The notes: generated from the letters alone by a model not told the origin. A stretch of DNA of 64,000 nt from Chloroflexota bacterium (GCA_012514315.1 JAAZAN010000091.1:25146-89145); one strand, 5' to 3'; numbered from the stretch's first letter, positions 45,297 to 54,957 are shown. Numbers and translations: made by a program.

Positions 45297-46766
45297 CTAC
45301 CGATTGGCGCCGCCCGACTTCCCGGTCTCCGTGATCGCCCGCGCGACCGCATCTTCCAGAGCTGCGTCGACACCGGCCGGCAGCGGCACAGGCCGAGACT
45401 CGGCCAGTATCTGGAGTACACGCTCGTGGGCAACCTCGTGGATCATTCGGCTCCCTGTATCCAGCCATTCCTGAATCGTCTGACGTCGGAACAGGTTCGG
45501 GAAGAAAAGCTCTCGACGGAAATGTTGGACTGTGTGATCGTGCCCCAGATAGCTGCCGCCCGGTCCGATGTCCCTGATCACGTCCAGCGCCAGTGCTTCG
45601 TCATCTACGACAACAGGGGTCAGCACACGCCGGATCATATGCACCAACTCGTCACAGATCACCACCATTTCCTGCGATCCGTACAATCCGAAGGAGAGGG
45701 TACCCAGGCTTTGCGAGAGTGACATACCTGCCAACGCATTCAGCAACATATTCATCATCGCTTCAGATGCCGCTTCAGCGTCGGGCGCCTTGGCCTCCAC
45801 GCCGCCGCCCAATCCGTAGACGGGGAGGTCATAGAAACGGGCCATCTGCGCCGCAGCGGCCTTGCCCAGGCTTTGCTCCGGACTACCATAGGTGCATTGC
45901 GTCGTTTTCATATCGAATACGTCCGTATCCGGCTTGAGAACAACCTTGGCCCCCGGCTCGATCAGTTGCACCAGCACGACACCGAACAGCACCTCCGCGA
46001 AGGTCAGAGCGAGCGTACCGGCCACAGTGGCCGGCCCACTCGCTCCCATCAACGGCCCCGGGGAATACAGGATCGGCACACCCGCCTTGACCGCGTCCAC
46101 AATCCCCTCGTTCGTGATGGCGATCTTTAACGGAGATACAGGGGTGACGATGCCAAGCACACTGGGCTGTTCGCGCAGCACGCCCTCGCCCCCCGAAGCA
46201 GCCGCGGCGATCTCCAGCAGCCGTCCCGTGAACGGCCGTTCAAGCACGTTGATCACCGTTGGCTTGGTAGTATTGCGGAAGATCGCGTCGAAGTCGTGGA
46301 AGAAGATCACATCAGTCGGCTGATCAGCAGACATACATAACGTCTGAACGAAGTCGATGTTCGGCATCGCATGGCCGATACGAGTGCTGGCGACCATGTC
46401 GTCCTTGGTAGGACGACGTGGCCCCCAGTGATCGTAGTCGAAGAAGGAGGGTTCCGAGGTCCCCCCCATGCCGAAGTAGCTACGGCCTGGCTCAATCATC
46501 AGGTCCATACCGGGATCGTTGCGTCCGTGAAGTATGAACGATCTCGGAGCGGACTCTACCGCCGCCATCACCAAATCCGCGGGCACCCTGATCATACGGG
46601 AGTCGCGATCAACTCTGGCGCCGCCCTGCTCGAAGATATCTAGAAACAGGGTTGACTCACTGAAGATACCTGGGTTATCGAGAAGCGACAACGCCGCGTT
46701 GTGAATGCGCTGTACGTCACCCTCAGATAGCAGATCGAGCATCCCTCCCTTGATCCCAACTTTCAT
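45297..46766 (-). CDS. MttB superfamily methyltransferase (non-pyrrolysine), copy 1
   Basis: 489 residues. EGDVQRIHNAALSLLDNPGIF, then GATHAL-region equivalents such as YFGMGGTSEPSFFDYDHWGPR, ILYSPGPLMGASGPATVAG and CTYGSPEQSLGKAAAAQMARFYDLPVYG are typical of trimethylamine methyltransferase-like proteins. The frame has no internal TAG, so it is the non-Pyl class, whose known members include MtgB acting on glycine betaine. Such enzymes usually hand methyl groups to a corrinoid protein, but none is adjacent. ATG at 46766 follows GAGGAGG. Substrate unknown. Confidence 0.85.
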   Translation of the reverse strand: MKVGIKGGMLDLLSEGDVQRIHNAALSLLDNPGIFSESTLFLDIFEQGGARVDRDSRMIRVPADLVMAAVESAPRSFILHGRNDPGMDLMIEPGRSYFGMGGTSEPSFFDYDHWGPRRPTKDDMVASTRIGHAMPNIDFVQTLCMSADQPTDVIFFHDFDAIFRNTTKPTVINVLERPFTGRLLEIAAAASGGEGVLREQPSVLGIVTPVSPLKIAITNEGIVDAVKAGVPILYSPGPLMGASGPATVAGTLALTFAEVLFGVVLVQLIEPGAKVVLKPDTDVFDMKTTQCTYGSPEQSLGKAAAAQMARFYDLPVYGLGGGVEAKAPDAEAASEAMMNMLLNALAGMSLSQSLGTLSFGLYGSQEMVVICDELVHMIRRVLTPVVVDDEALALDVIRDIGPGGSYLGHDHTVQHFRRELFFPNLFRRQTIQEWLDTGSRMIHEVAHERVLQILAESRPVPLPAGVDAALEDAVARAITETGKSGGANR

Positions 46767-46781
46767 CTTCAGACCTCCTCA

Positions 46782-48224
46782 TCACTCATTTCGAAGCAGC
46801 GGGAGACATGGCGCGTCCGGAGCGCCACCTAGCCGCTGCCAGGCGTCCGCGAAGATACGGCGAACATCCTCAGCCTCCCGTGCCGGGGGGCGGTAGCTGT
46901 ATCCGGCCAGCCGGGCCAGCACATCCTCACGGGCCCGCTGTCTGGCGGTGCGTCCGGCGCCGGTCGCGAAACTGTGCCACGACATCCTGTCGAACAGGCG
47001 CGGAAACCAGTAGGTCTCTCGATAATGATCGAGCGTGGTGTTGGCGTCCACGTAGCCTTTACCGATTCCCTCACGAATCACGTCTATCCATTGCTCGGGA
47101 TCCTCATCCGGGATGCCGCGTCCGAGTTGCTCGAGAGCATCGCGCAACTCGATATCGGCCCGAGCCTGTTCGGGACTGTAGATATCGTCGAAGCTAAGGA
47201 CGCCAATGTAATGCAGGTCATCGCAGCCCGACATGACCCCGAAAGCGCCCGCCATGCCCTTCTCCAGGCCCGCCTGGAGACCCGGACGTTTGGCTTGCGT
47301 CCCCAACATCATAGAATAGCCGGAACGTGCATCGTAGAACCGGTTGATCTGTGCCCTGACCCAGTACATCCAGGCGCACTCGGGCATCCCCCCCACGATC
47401 GTGAATGTCCGTAAGTCAAATGGGAACATACCAATACTGAATCGGACCGGCTTGCCCCCGCTGACCACGTGCAACGTTATGGCGCCACCCAACCCCTCGG
47501 CGATCGATAACACCCACGCCGCCCGAAGGCGAATCGGCCCCGTCGCACCGACCGCTGGATAGGTCGTCACAGAGTAACGCTTCCATCGCTCGACGTACTT
47601 CACAGCTATTTCGAACTCATACCCTGAGAGGCGTAGCGGGCTCACCGGGAAGATGTTGGTCGCGTCCATTGGATCACCCATTGCGTCCGCCATCTCAAAC
47701 AAGTAGGGCAGTGCTTCAGGTGGATGTAGTGTATCAAGCGTCGGCCCTCCGGTCAAGTACTCAGCGCCCACTCGATACTCCACGATTGCCTGTAGTTGCT
47801 GAGGAACATCGCGGGGCACGCCTGGCACATAGCTGCCCAGCCCCAGGTCGCGCATGGTCTCCACACTCTTGGTCGCCTCAACCACGTTTGCGGTGGTCAT
47901 CAATTCGATATCGTCGCTGAACGGACTGTGATAGTACTGGCACATATCGCCGACAGTCACGGTCAAGCGGTCGGCTCTGCGCCGCGACGGCACACCCTCC
48001 CACTCGCAGCGCAGAGCCGCCAGCCTATCCTCGACGAACCCGGGGGCGAAGTGAGCGCGATCGCCCGAGACTCGAACCCCAGCGCGCTTCAGTGCGTCCA
48101 GGGCAACGGGGTTCTCGATCGCAATGCCAATCTCGTCAAGCACCCTCAGTGCCGCAGTATGCATCCGCTCGAGGTCCTGCGGAGCAAGACTCATCTGTCC
48201 GGCCATCATTCTACTCAGATCCAC
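46782..48224 (-). CDS. MttB superfamily methyltransferase (non-pyrrolysine), copy 2
   Basis: 480 residues, diverged from copy 1. LAPQDLERMHTAALRVLDEIGIAIENP opens the family fold, followed by DMCQYYHSPFSDDIELMTTANV, PVSPLRLSGYE, AVGATGPIRLRAAWVL and YSMMLGTQAKRPGLQAGLEKG. No in-frame TAG. GTG at 48224 follows AGGGG. It sits between the permease and copy 1 with short gaps, so the set is probably one operon. Two different MttB proteins side by side may form a pair acting on one substrate (inference). Confidence 0.83.
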   Translation of the reverse strand: MDLSRMMAGQMSLAPQDLERMHTAALRVLDEIGIAIENPVALDALKRAGVRVSGDRAHFAPGFVEDRLAALRCEWEGVPSRRRADRLTVTVGDMCQYYHSPFSDDIELMTTANVVEATKSVETMRDLGLGSYVPGVPRDVPQQLQAIVEYRVGAEYLTGGPTLDTLHPPEALPYLFEMADAMGDPMDATNIFPVSPLRLSGYEFEIAVKYVERWKRYSVTTYPAVGATGPIRLRAAWVLSIAEGLGGAITLHVVSGGKPVRFSIGMFPFDLRTFTIVGGMPECAWMYWVRAQINRFYDARSGYSMMLGTQAKRPGLQAGLEKGMAGAFGVMSGCDDLHYIGVLSFDDIYSPEQARADIELRDALEQLGRGIPDEDPEQWIDVIREGIGKGYVDANTTLDHYRETYWFPRLFDRMSWHSFATGAGRTARQRAREDVLARLAGYSYRPPAREAEDVRRIFADAWQRLGGAPDAPCLPLLRNE

Positions 48225-48228
48225 AATG

Positions 48229-49104
48229 CTACCCCTTCAGCCCAGTCGTAACAATCCCCTGCACGATGTACCGCTGTGCAATGAAGAACAGCACGATACA
48301 CGGCGCAACAAACATAACACTCGCTGCCATCTGGACAGACAGATCACCACCACCGCGCATCGAACGCAGGAAATTGATGCCTAGGGCCAGTGTGAACTTC
48401 TCGCTATCACTCAGATAGATCAGCGGTCCCATGAAATCGTTCCAGTAGAACATAAAGGAGAAGATCGCTACGGTAGCCAGGGCCGGTTTGGCCAAAGGGA
48501 GAACGATCTGCCAATAGATCCGGAACTTGCTCGCACCGTCCACTTCAGCCGCCTCGTCCATCTCGTGGTTGATCGTGAGAAAGAACTGGCGCAATAGAAA
48601 CACGTTGTACGCCGGCGCAAAGAAGGGCGGGATGATCAGCGGCAAATAGGTGTTCACCCACTGCAACTTATTGAACATCACGAAAGTTGGCACCATCGTG
48701 ACCGGGTACGGAATCATCATCGTCGCCAGAAGAATCATGAACAGCACGTTGCGCCCTGGAAAGCGCAGCCGCGCGAAAGCGAAGGCCACCAGAGAGCAGG
48801 ACAGGACCTCGCCGACCAACGACAGGCCGGTGACGAGCAGACTATTCTTCAGGTACCCCGTGAACGGGATCGTCTGCAGAACCTTCACGTAGTTTTCCCA
48901 CTCGAAACTCTCAGGAATGAACTGAGGCGGGAACGTAATCCCGGTTCCATACGGCTTGAGCGACGACGAGAGCGTCCAGAGGAACGGCAACAGAATCACA
49001 GTGCCGAGTATCAATAGCATGCTGTAGATGAACACGCGCTGGACAACCACCCACACCGTGCGCTGCCATGTCCTTCTGCGCTTGGTCAACGTATTGGTCG
49101 CCAT
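48229..49104 (-). CDS. Carbohydrate ABC transporter permease (MalG type)
   Basis: 291 residues with six membrane helices. The conserved ABC-interacting loop is EAAEVDGASKFRIYWQIVLPLAKPA (EAA motif). It is the second permease of a CUT1-type sugar importer. ATG at 49104 overlaps the stop of the first permease. No ATPase gene is in the run, so a shared MsmX/UgpC-type ATPase elsewhere is likely. Confidence 0.92.
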   Translation of the reverse strand: MATNTLTKRRRTWQRTVWVVVQRVFIYSMLLILGTVILLPFLWTLSSSLKPYGTGITFPPQFIPESFEWENYVKVLQTIPFTGYLKNSLLVTGLSLVGEVLSCSLVAFAFARLRFPGRNVLFMILLATMMIPYPVTMVPTFVMFNKLQWVNTYLPLIIPPFFAPAYNVFLLRQFFLTINHEMDEAAEVDGASKFRIYWQIVLPLAKPALATVAIFSFMFYWNDFMGPLIYLSDSEKFTLALGINFLRSMRGGGDLSVQMAASVMFVAPCIVLFFIAQRYIVQGIVTTGLKG

Positions 49105-50057
49105 CACACCCTCCCCTCCTCGCTAGTCTCGTAGTAGACCCAACGAGCGGACGAACGAAGCAGGGCTACGGTGAGAGTGAGGATCACCAGGAACAGGAAC
49201 CATGCCAGCGCTGAGGCATAGCCCATTTCGAACCAACTGAATGCGTTCCGATACAGGTACAGCAAGTAGAACAGGGTCGCATTCGCCGGTCCACCCCCAG
49301 TCATAATATACGCTTGTGTAAAGGTCTGAAAAGTACCAATAATGCCCATAATCAGCACGAACAAAATAGACGGGGAAATCATCGGCAAGGTGATGCGCCA
49401 GAAGCTCCGCCAGCTTGAGGCGCCGTCAATCTCAGCGGCTTCATACAGGGGCTTGGGTACGCCCTGAAGCGCCGCCAGAAAGATAACCACGGTGCCCCCA
49501 ATCCCCCACAGACTCATCAGCACGAATGCCCAGAGCACCCACCGTGGATGTCCCAACCAGGCAGGGCCGGTAATGCCAACCAGCGAAAGAAAGTAGTTGA
49601 GAATCCCAAATCGATAATTGAAGATCCAGGCGAACACGATGGCCACCGCGACGCCGGAGATCACCGATGGCAAGTAGAATACCGTCCGAAAGACACCGGA
49701 CAGCACGACGTTCTGATTGAGCAGAACTGCGATGCACAGCGCGCCGATGATCGTGAGCGGTACGCTGAATATCGTGTAAGTCACCGTGACCCTCAACGAA
49801 TGATAGAACAGCTCATCGCTGAACATTCGCGCATAGTTGGCCAACCCAAGCCATACCGGCGGCTGGATGATCTTGTATGCCGTGAAACTCAGATAGAGCG
49901 AAAAGAGCATCGGACCAGCCAGGAATACGATCAACCCGAGCCACCATGGACTCAGGAACGCGTAGGCGACCAACGTTTCACGGTGTCGATTGCTCAGCTT
50001 GAACCGATGCCCGCTCTGGGCGCCCGGTGATATGGTGTTCATCCGTGGATCTGTCAT
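49104..50057 (-). CDS. Carbohydrate ABC transporter permease (MalF/UgpA type)
   Basis: 317 residues with six membrane helices. The first helix follows a charged N-terminus (YAFLSPWWLGLIVFLAGPM), the EAA loop is YEAAEIDGASSWRSFWRITLPM, and GTFQTFTQAYIMTGGGP is typical of CUT1 permeases. ATG at 50057 with AGGAGGAG is preferred over the longer track start. Works with the MalG-type permease and the solute-binding lipoprotein. Confidence 0.92.
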   Translation of the reverse strand: MTDPRMNTISPGAQSGHRFKLSNRHRETLVAYAFLSPWWLGLIVFLAGPMLFSLYLSFTAYKIIQPPVWLGLANYARMFSDELFYHSLRVTVTYTIFSVPLTIIGALCIAVLLNQNVVLSGVFRTVFYLPSVISGVAVAIVFAWIFNYRFGILNYFLSLVGITGPAWLGHPRWVLWAFVLMSLWGIGGTVVIFLAALQGVPKPLYEAAEIDGASSWRSFWRITLPMISPSILFVLIMGIIGTFQTFTQAYIMTGGGPANATLFYLLYLYRNAFSWFEMGYASALAWFLFLVILTLTVALLRSSARWVYYETSEEGRV

Positions 50058-50170
50058 ACGATCGCTCCTCCTGCGCGGAGATGCCGGTGGCCGGGAATCT
50101 TGCACCAGGCCACCGGCCCTGAAGCTCCGCAGACGTGCGGTCTCGCACGCTTGTCACTTGAACCCGCGGG

Positions 50171-51556
50171 CTAGCCTCGAGCTAACTCCTCATCGATCTT
50201 GGGGCACACATTGGTAGCGGCTTGTTCCGCAGTCTCCTCCCCAATGAAGACCAGATCGATCTCAGCCTGGGCGATGCCGCTGATCTTGTCGAACTTCTCA
50301 CCAGCGCCTGGGACTCTCAGCAACCCAGGCTCGGTGGCCAACGTGATCAGCGGTTCAAGGCCCAATTCACGGTTCTTCTCCGTGGCAAAGATGTGCAGCA
50401 GCTGCTTCAGAGATGGCACCATCGGTTGGGCAGCCTGGTTCACCTGATCCAGGATGAAATCGCGCATGTACAGCCAGGCGACGTTGGGGCGCGTCGTCTG
50501 CGTGGACATGCCCCAGCACCAGAAATGCTCATACCACACCCTGTTGCCGTCTGGGGCCTTAGGGGAAAGGACGGCTCCCCAGTTGAAGCCGGTCTCGTCC
50601 CGAGCCGCTTCGAACGCGGGCACATCCCAGCAGTTGCCCAGATACATTGAGACCATGCCGGTCTGGAACGCATTCTCCGGCCCCTGCAACGCCTGGGCCT
50701 CGGTAGATGGCAGCGTCGTCTCATCAATCAGCACCATATCCGCCCAGTACTGAAGCGCCTCATACGCCTTGGGATCGGTCAAGGTGCACTGTGTCTCATC
50801 CTCATTGAATAGATCTCCACCGTTGGACCAGATCCAGTAGAGCCAGGGCACGAACCACAGACTGTAGACGAGGCCCCACCGGTTGGGCACATCGGTCAGT
50901 TCCTGAGCCGTCGCCCTCATATCGTCCCAGGTCCAGTCAGACGTCGGGTAGTCCAGTCCGGCCGCATCGAAGTGGTCAACGTTGTAGTAAAGCGAGATCG
51001 GTCCGGGCATAAACCCCTGGCAGAATGCGTAAACGCTGTTCTGCCACGCGCCGCCATCGAAAGCCGCGGGCACCAGATCATCCTTCTTCACCTTGTCATC
51101 CGCCTCGAAGAACGGGTCCAGATTGACGAGAGCGCCGTTCGCTGCATAGGGCTGGATATACCCCTCCCACATGTCATACAGATCAGGCATCGTCCCGGCA
51201 GCGATAAGCGTCTGGAGCTTCTCGAAGTAGCTCTGCCCTGCCGGAACCGTGTCCTGCTTCACGGTGACGCCAGGGAAGTCGACGACCCACTCCTCATTCC
51301 ACTGGGCCCGATGGTCCACGTCTTCCGGGCTCGAGCAGCAGAGCAGAATCGTGAGTTCGCCTTCCTCGTAGCCCGGGGCTGGTTCCATCGTCGTCTCGAC
51401 AATCATAGTCTCCCTGACCACAACTGTCTGTTCAACCGGAACCTCGACCTCTCTGACCTCGGTCACCACCTGAGGGGCACAGGCCGACAGCGCCAGCCCG
51501 GCGGAACCCGCCCCCATCAGCTTGAGCAGATCACGACGCGACATTTGTTCAGACAT
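50171..51556 (-). CDS. Extracellular solute-binding lipoprotein, CUT1 sugar type
   Basis: 461 residues. The signal is SRRDLLKLMGAGSAGLALSAC: a twin-arginine motif and a lipobox with Cys, so it should leave by the Tat path and be lipid-anchored outside. The mature part has the family 1 solute-binding pattern (GTMPDLYDMWEGYIQPYAANGALVNLDPFF). ATG at 51556 with AGGAGG is preferred over the track start at 51601. First gene of the importer operon. Ligand probably a glycoside or oligosaccharide; not determined. Confidence 0.9.
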   Translation of the reverse strand: MSEQMSRRDLLKLMGAGSAGLALSACAPQVVTEVREVEVPVEQTVVVRETMIVETTMEPAPGYEEGELTILLCCSSPEDVDHRAQWNEEWVVDFPGVTVKQDTVPAGQSYFEKLQTLIAAGTMPDLYDMWEGYIQPYAANGALVNLDPFFEADDKVKKDDLVPAAFDGGAWQNSVYAFCQGFMPGPISLYYNVDHFDAAGLDYPTSDWTWDDMRATAQELTDVPNRWGLVYSLWFVPWLYWIWSNGGDLFNEDETQCTLTDPKAYEALQYWADMVLIDETTLPSTEAQALQGPENAFQTGMVSMYLGNCWDVPAFEAARDETGFNWGAVLSPKAPDGNRVWYEHFWCWGMSTQTTRPNVAWLYMRDFILDQVNQAAQPMVPSLKQLLHIFATEKNRELGLEPLITLATEPGLLRVPGAGEKFDKISGIAQAEIDLVFIGEETAEQAATNVCPKIDEELARG

Positions 51557-51586
51557 TTCCGTCCTCCTCATCGAGATACATATCCT

Positions 51587-51612
51587 GCTGACCTGCGTCA
51601 TCTACGGTCAGC
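51587..51612. promoter_or_regulatory. Inverted repeat in the leader of the importer operon
   Basis: GCTGACC, 12 bases, GGTCAGC, about 30 bases before the solute-binding protein start. Could be an operator or a leader hairpin. No clear -10/-35 pair was found beside it. Confidence 0.35.
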
Positions 51613-51708
51613 CGCACACCAGAGGCCCCCATACGGGACCAAGCCCACCGCGATATCATCGATCGAACCTCGATGTACACCTCCTTCCTGTCTACCCCAA
51701 CCGCTCTC

Positions 51709-54700
51709 TCAGTAACGCACGCGGATCAACATAGATCCAGTGACATTGTCAAGACGTATTGTCTCTGTCTCAATGTTGAAATTCGAATGCTCAACACCAT
51801 TTACCCAGACTGATCGCATCGGCCTACACTCAGGATGCCGCAGCCTCAGAAGAATCTGCTCCGGCAGATTCCTGGTTGGCGAATCTAGATGGACCTCGAT
51901 CGATCCCGTCGCTACGTGCGAGACGATATTCAGACTCACCTCGCCGAAATGAGTCATAGCCCGTCGTATGCGGATCGTCTTTCCATCCTCCAGCCAATAG
52001 CGCGGAACCGCTTGGCCAACGAACAACGTATCTCCGTGTTCAGCCAGGAACATCAACCGCAACCACCAAGTTGATAGCGCCTCATCGGACGACTTGAAGT
52101 GATCGCCCTTCCAGTCCGCCAACGTAGGCAGCGGGTGTTCAGTTAACATCATCGTGTCGGGGTAGAACGCCGACGCGAAGGGATTGAAGTAGGAGCGTAG
52201 ATAGTGCTTGGGCTCATCCCTGGCGAGGTAGATCAGCGGGAATATGAGCAGATTCGGCTGCATCGAGAAGCCACCCCAACTGAACCACTGTCGATCGAAA
52301 TCCTCAGTCTGATAGCCGTACTGCTTGGACAGGAAGAGGTTATCCTCGTAGTCCTCGATAATCCAGCGAGCAGCCGGCTCATCGGGGGCGATAATCCCAC
52401 AATATATCAAGTGAGCGGCCCCTTCCAGGACTTCACGGAGCCAGCCGAAATCGCGCCCGCGCCGCTGCAATCGATCGGGGAAATGGGGGACCCACGTCCC
52501 ATCTCGCAGCCGGACTACGGGTGAGCGCGCACAGGCCTCGAAGAACCCGTCCCGCAGGTCGTCACCATAGGCCGCCGAATCATCACGCAACCGGCTGGCC
52601 TCTGGGTGACCAATCTCAGCTAGGACATCCGCCGCCGAGCACATACCCTGGTAGGCATACGCGTTGGTCGAGAGCCACGTCCAATAGTCGGTGACATCCT
52701 CCAGCGATCCTGTAGGCAGGAACCCATAGTCGATCGGCCGTCGCCCGCCCTCTCCAATCACCATCGTCGCCCGACGCTCGCGCGTGATCCAGTCACACCC
52801 CTTGATCAGTGCAGGCGCCGCTCGTTCCAGCCAGGCACGGTCGCGCGTGAGCCGATAGTGCTCCGCAAGGCACCACAGGACCCATCCCTGGTTGCGGTTG
52901 TAGCCAGCGACCTCGTAGCCGCCGGAACCATAGAAGACGCCTTCGGTGCTCTGGAAGTTTCCGGGCAAAGGCGCTGTACCCTGGTACTCAATGTAGAGAT
53001 CCAGACAGCGTTCCGCCTCTGCGTGATACCCACGCCGATCCAGGTCCGCAATGACCATGCACCCCTCATCGGGAAACGATCCGTAGTGGAACCCGCCGCA
53101 CCGCGCCACATTGCGGTCCGCGCTCGGTTCGCGGTCGTTGATCACCAGCATGTGCATCAAGTGCGTCCGGTAGAAGTTGTTGAGCGTCTCGTTGGGGGTC
53201 TCGATCTGCGCCCCCTCCGCCGTCCGACGTCGCCAGAACTCGATGACGCGTTCCCGATCCTCGTCATACGACAACGCACTCAGACGGTTCAGCTCTTCCT
53301 GCTCGGTCAGATCAATGAACGGCAGCTTGATAGTGAACGTATGGGCGCTGCACGACGGCACCGAGAACTCGTAGGCCACTTCCCCATTCCCATTGCACAG
53401 CTCTCCAACGGCGCCTATGTCTATGCCGTAGCACATTCGGGTCGCGGACGGACCATCCGCGTAGACGAGTCCATCCCGCGCTTCCAGCTTCTGCGGCCCC
53501 TGCCCATCCACGGTCGCCGTCAGGGGCAATCGTACCTCAACCGGCCCAGCGCTCCGGTTGGTGACCTTGATACGCATCATAGCGACAACCGGATCATCGC
53601 CCTCCATCCGATCGTTCAGGATATCGCCTTCCAGCCAGGTCGCGTATGCCTCCTGTTCATAGCACAGACTGCCATCGACCCAGGCAGTGTGAATCACAGG
53701 CAGATATCCATCAAGAATCGACCGGTCACCTGACGCCGTCTGGGGAAGGCCAAATCCATACCGCAGTTCTCTGCCATCCCAACCCAGTCGGGGCGTATCC
53801 TTACCTGGAACTCTACGGATGAAGTTCTCACCCAGGAAGACCTCTCCGTTCGGCTCGACGCCGAACTTCTGCCGGCCGCCCTCACAGCCCAGCACGAAAT
53901 AGAACTGGCCTTTGGTTGGCATATCAGCCCAGGCCCGCTCCCACGTTTGCTCCGGCAATTCGCCAACGCGCTGATACAGCGTGGAGTCGTGTGACTGCTC
54001 CCAACTCGCTTCGTACGCCCGCAGGCGTATACCGAGATCGGCGCGACTCACGAGAACTCCCAGATCACGGATATACACCGGTTCCCGCAACGCCTCATCG
54101 ACCGACACAGAGAGACTGTGCACTGCAGAGCGCACGGTGAGGATCGTTCGATCATACGAGTTCGAGTCTTCGGAATGCGCATATCGGGCGCCGATCCTCA
54201 CACCGCCCGTGTCCTGACCCGCAGTGGCCGATTGCCAGACTCCCGACTCCTGTACACGTGTATCCGCCGTCAGCGGAGTGACGCTCAGAACCTCGCCATT
54301 GAACGCCTCGGCGTGACCGTCCCACACCATCTCATTTCCATCAGGTGAACACCACTCGACAACAAGCTCAGCGTCGCGCCACGTGGAGTCTGTGTAGACG
54401 TGAACCTGCCTCAGCCCGCATTGTGGCAGCCCGAAATGGAGTCGCAGTTTGATGGTCCTGCGGAACTCAGCCGGAAAGTCATGCTCGGAAGGAAACTCGT
54501 TCAGATTGAGCGGGCGAAAGGTGAAGTCCAGCACATGGTCGTTCGCGGTGAATTCGCAGTCCGCCGTCTGCCAGCGACCGTTCGTCCAGTCATCGATGGC
54601 CAGCCAGCCCTCACTACCGGAACCGACATCGGCGCCTTTGGGCACGCGGACCTTGGGCCAAGTCTGTTGCCAGTATTCGAGCCGGACACTCGCTCCGTCC

Positions 54701-54852
54701 GGACAACAGCCTGGATCAAAACGGGCCACCACGCGACACACATCGCGTGGATCATCCCACCAGAGCTCATAGTCATGTTGCGACGTCCACCGCTGGGAGG
54801 CTGCAAAGGGGCTGACGTCAACGGCGTGTTCCACAACCGATGATTCGGTCAT
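51709..54852 (-). CDS. Large glycosidase-like protein (six-hairpin type)
   Basis: 1047 residues. The N-terminal half is beta-rich with several sandwich-like parts (DDYELWWDDPRD-type start, GQFYFVLGCEGGRQKFGV). Residues from about 560 form an alpha/alpha barrel: FYRTHLMHMLVINDREPS, GYEVAGYNRNQGWVLWCLAEHYRLT, TDYWTWLSTNAYAYQGM and FSWGGFSMQPNLL, as in amylo-glucosidase or rhamnosidase-like families. I cannot assign a GH family. No signal peptide, so it acts inside on imported glycosides (inference). ATG at 54852 follows AAGGAG. Upstream of the importer operon on the same strand. Confidence 0.72.
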   Translation of the reverse strand: MTESSVVEHAVDVSPFAASQRWTSQHDYELWWDDPRDVCRVVARFDPGCCPDGASVRLEYWQQTWPKVRVPKGADVGSGSEGWLAIDDWTNGRWQTADCEFTANDHVLDFTFRPLNLNEFPSEHDFPAEFRRTIKLRLHFGLPQCGLRQVHVYTDSTWRDAELVVEWCSPDGNEMVWDGHAEAFNGEVLSVTPLTADTRVQESGVWQSATAGQDTGGVRIGARYAHSEDSNSYDRTILTVRSAVHSLSVSVDEALREPVYIRDLGVLVSRADLGIRLRAYEASWEQSHDSTLYQRVGELPEQTWERAWADMPTKGQFYFVLGCEGGRQKFGVEPNGEVFLGENFIRRVPGKDTPRLGWDGRELRYGFGLPQTASGDRSILDGYLPVIHTAWVDGSLCYEQEAYATWLEGDILNDRMEGDDPVVAMMRIKVTNRSAGPVEVRLPLTATVDGQGPQKLEARDGLVYADGPSATRMCYGIDIGAVGELCNGNGEVAYEFSVPSCSAHTFTIKLPFIDLTEQEELNRLSALSYDEDRERVIEFWRRRTAEGAQIETPNETLNNFYRTHLMHMLVINDREPSADRNVARCGGFHYGSFPDEGCMVIADLDRRGYHAEAERCLDLYIEYQGTAPLPGNFQSTEGVFYGSGGYEVAGYNRNQGWVLWCLAEHYRLTRDRAWLERAAPALIKGCDWITRERRATMVIGEGGRRPIDYGFLPTGSLEDVTDYWTWLSTNAYAYQGMCSAADVLAEIGHPEASRLRDDSAAYGDDLRDGFFEACARSPVVRLRDGTWVPHFPDRLQRRGRDFGWLREVLEGAAHLIYCGIIAPDEPAARWIIEDYEDNLFLSKQYGYQTEDFDRQWFSWGGFSMQPNLLIFPLIYLARDEPKHYLRSYFNPFASAFYPDTMMLTEHPLPTLADWKGDHFKSSDEALSTWWLRLMFLAEHGDTLFVGQAVPRYWLEDGKTIRIRRAMTHFGEVSLNIVSHVATGSIEVHLDSPTRNLPEQILLRLRHPECRPMRSVWVNGVEHSNFNIETETIRLDNVTGSMLIRVRY

Positions 54853-54892
54853 ACGACTCCTTTCCGACAGATGGTAATATGGAGATAGGTGT

Positions 54893-54913
54893 CCCTCAGC
54901 GGTTCTCTGAGGG
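54893..54913. promoter_or_regulatory. Hairpin or operator between divergent genes
   Basis: CCCTCAG, seven bases, CTGAGGG, just upstream of the -35 box for the regulator gene and in the leader region of the glycosidase gene. Confidence 0.4.
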
Positions 54914-54928
54914 CCGCGGCGCCTGGGT

Positions 54929-54957
54929 TTGACGATGGTTCAGGCACGTGCTATGAT
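54929..54957 (+). promoter_or_regulatory. Sigma-70-like promoter for the regulator at 55071
   Basis: TTGACG, 17 bases, TATGAT. Five of six matches in each box and optimal spacing. Confidence 0.7.

Noticed and set aside
44787-45722. 311-residue plus-strand ORF
   Set aside because: Antisense to the mutarotase-like and MttB genes; sequence is rich in chance Arg/Pro/His and has no motif.
45297-48224. Pyrrolysine-containing MttB
   Set aside because: Both frames run through without an in-frame TAG, so no Pyl codon is present.
52858-53733. 291-residue plus-strand ORF
   Set aside because: Antisense shadow of the 1047-residue glycosidase-like gene.
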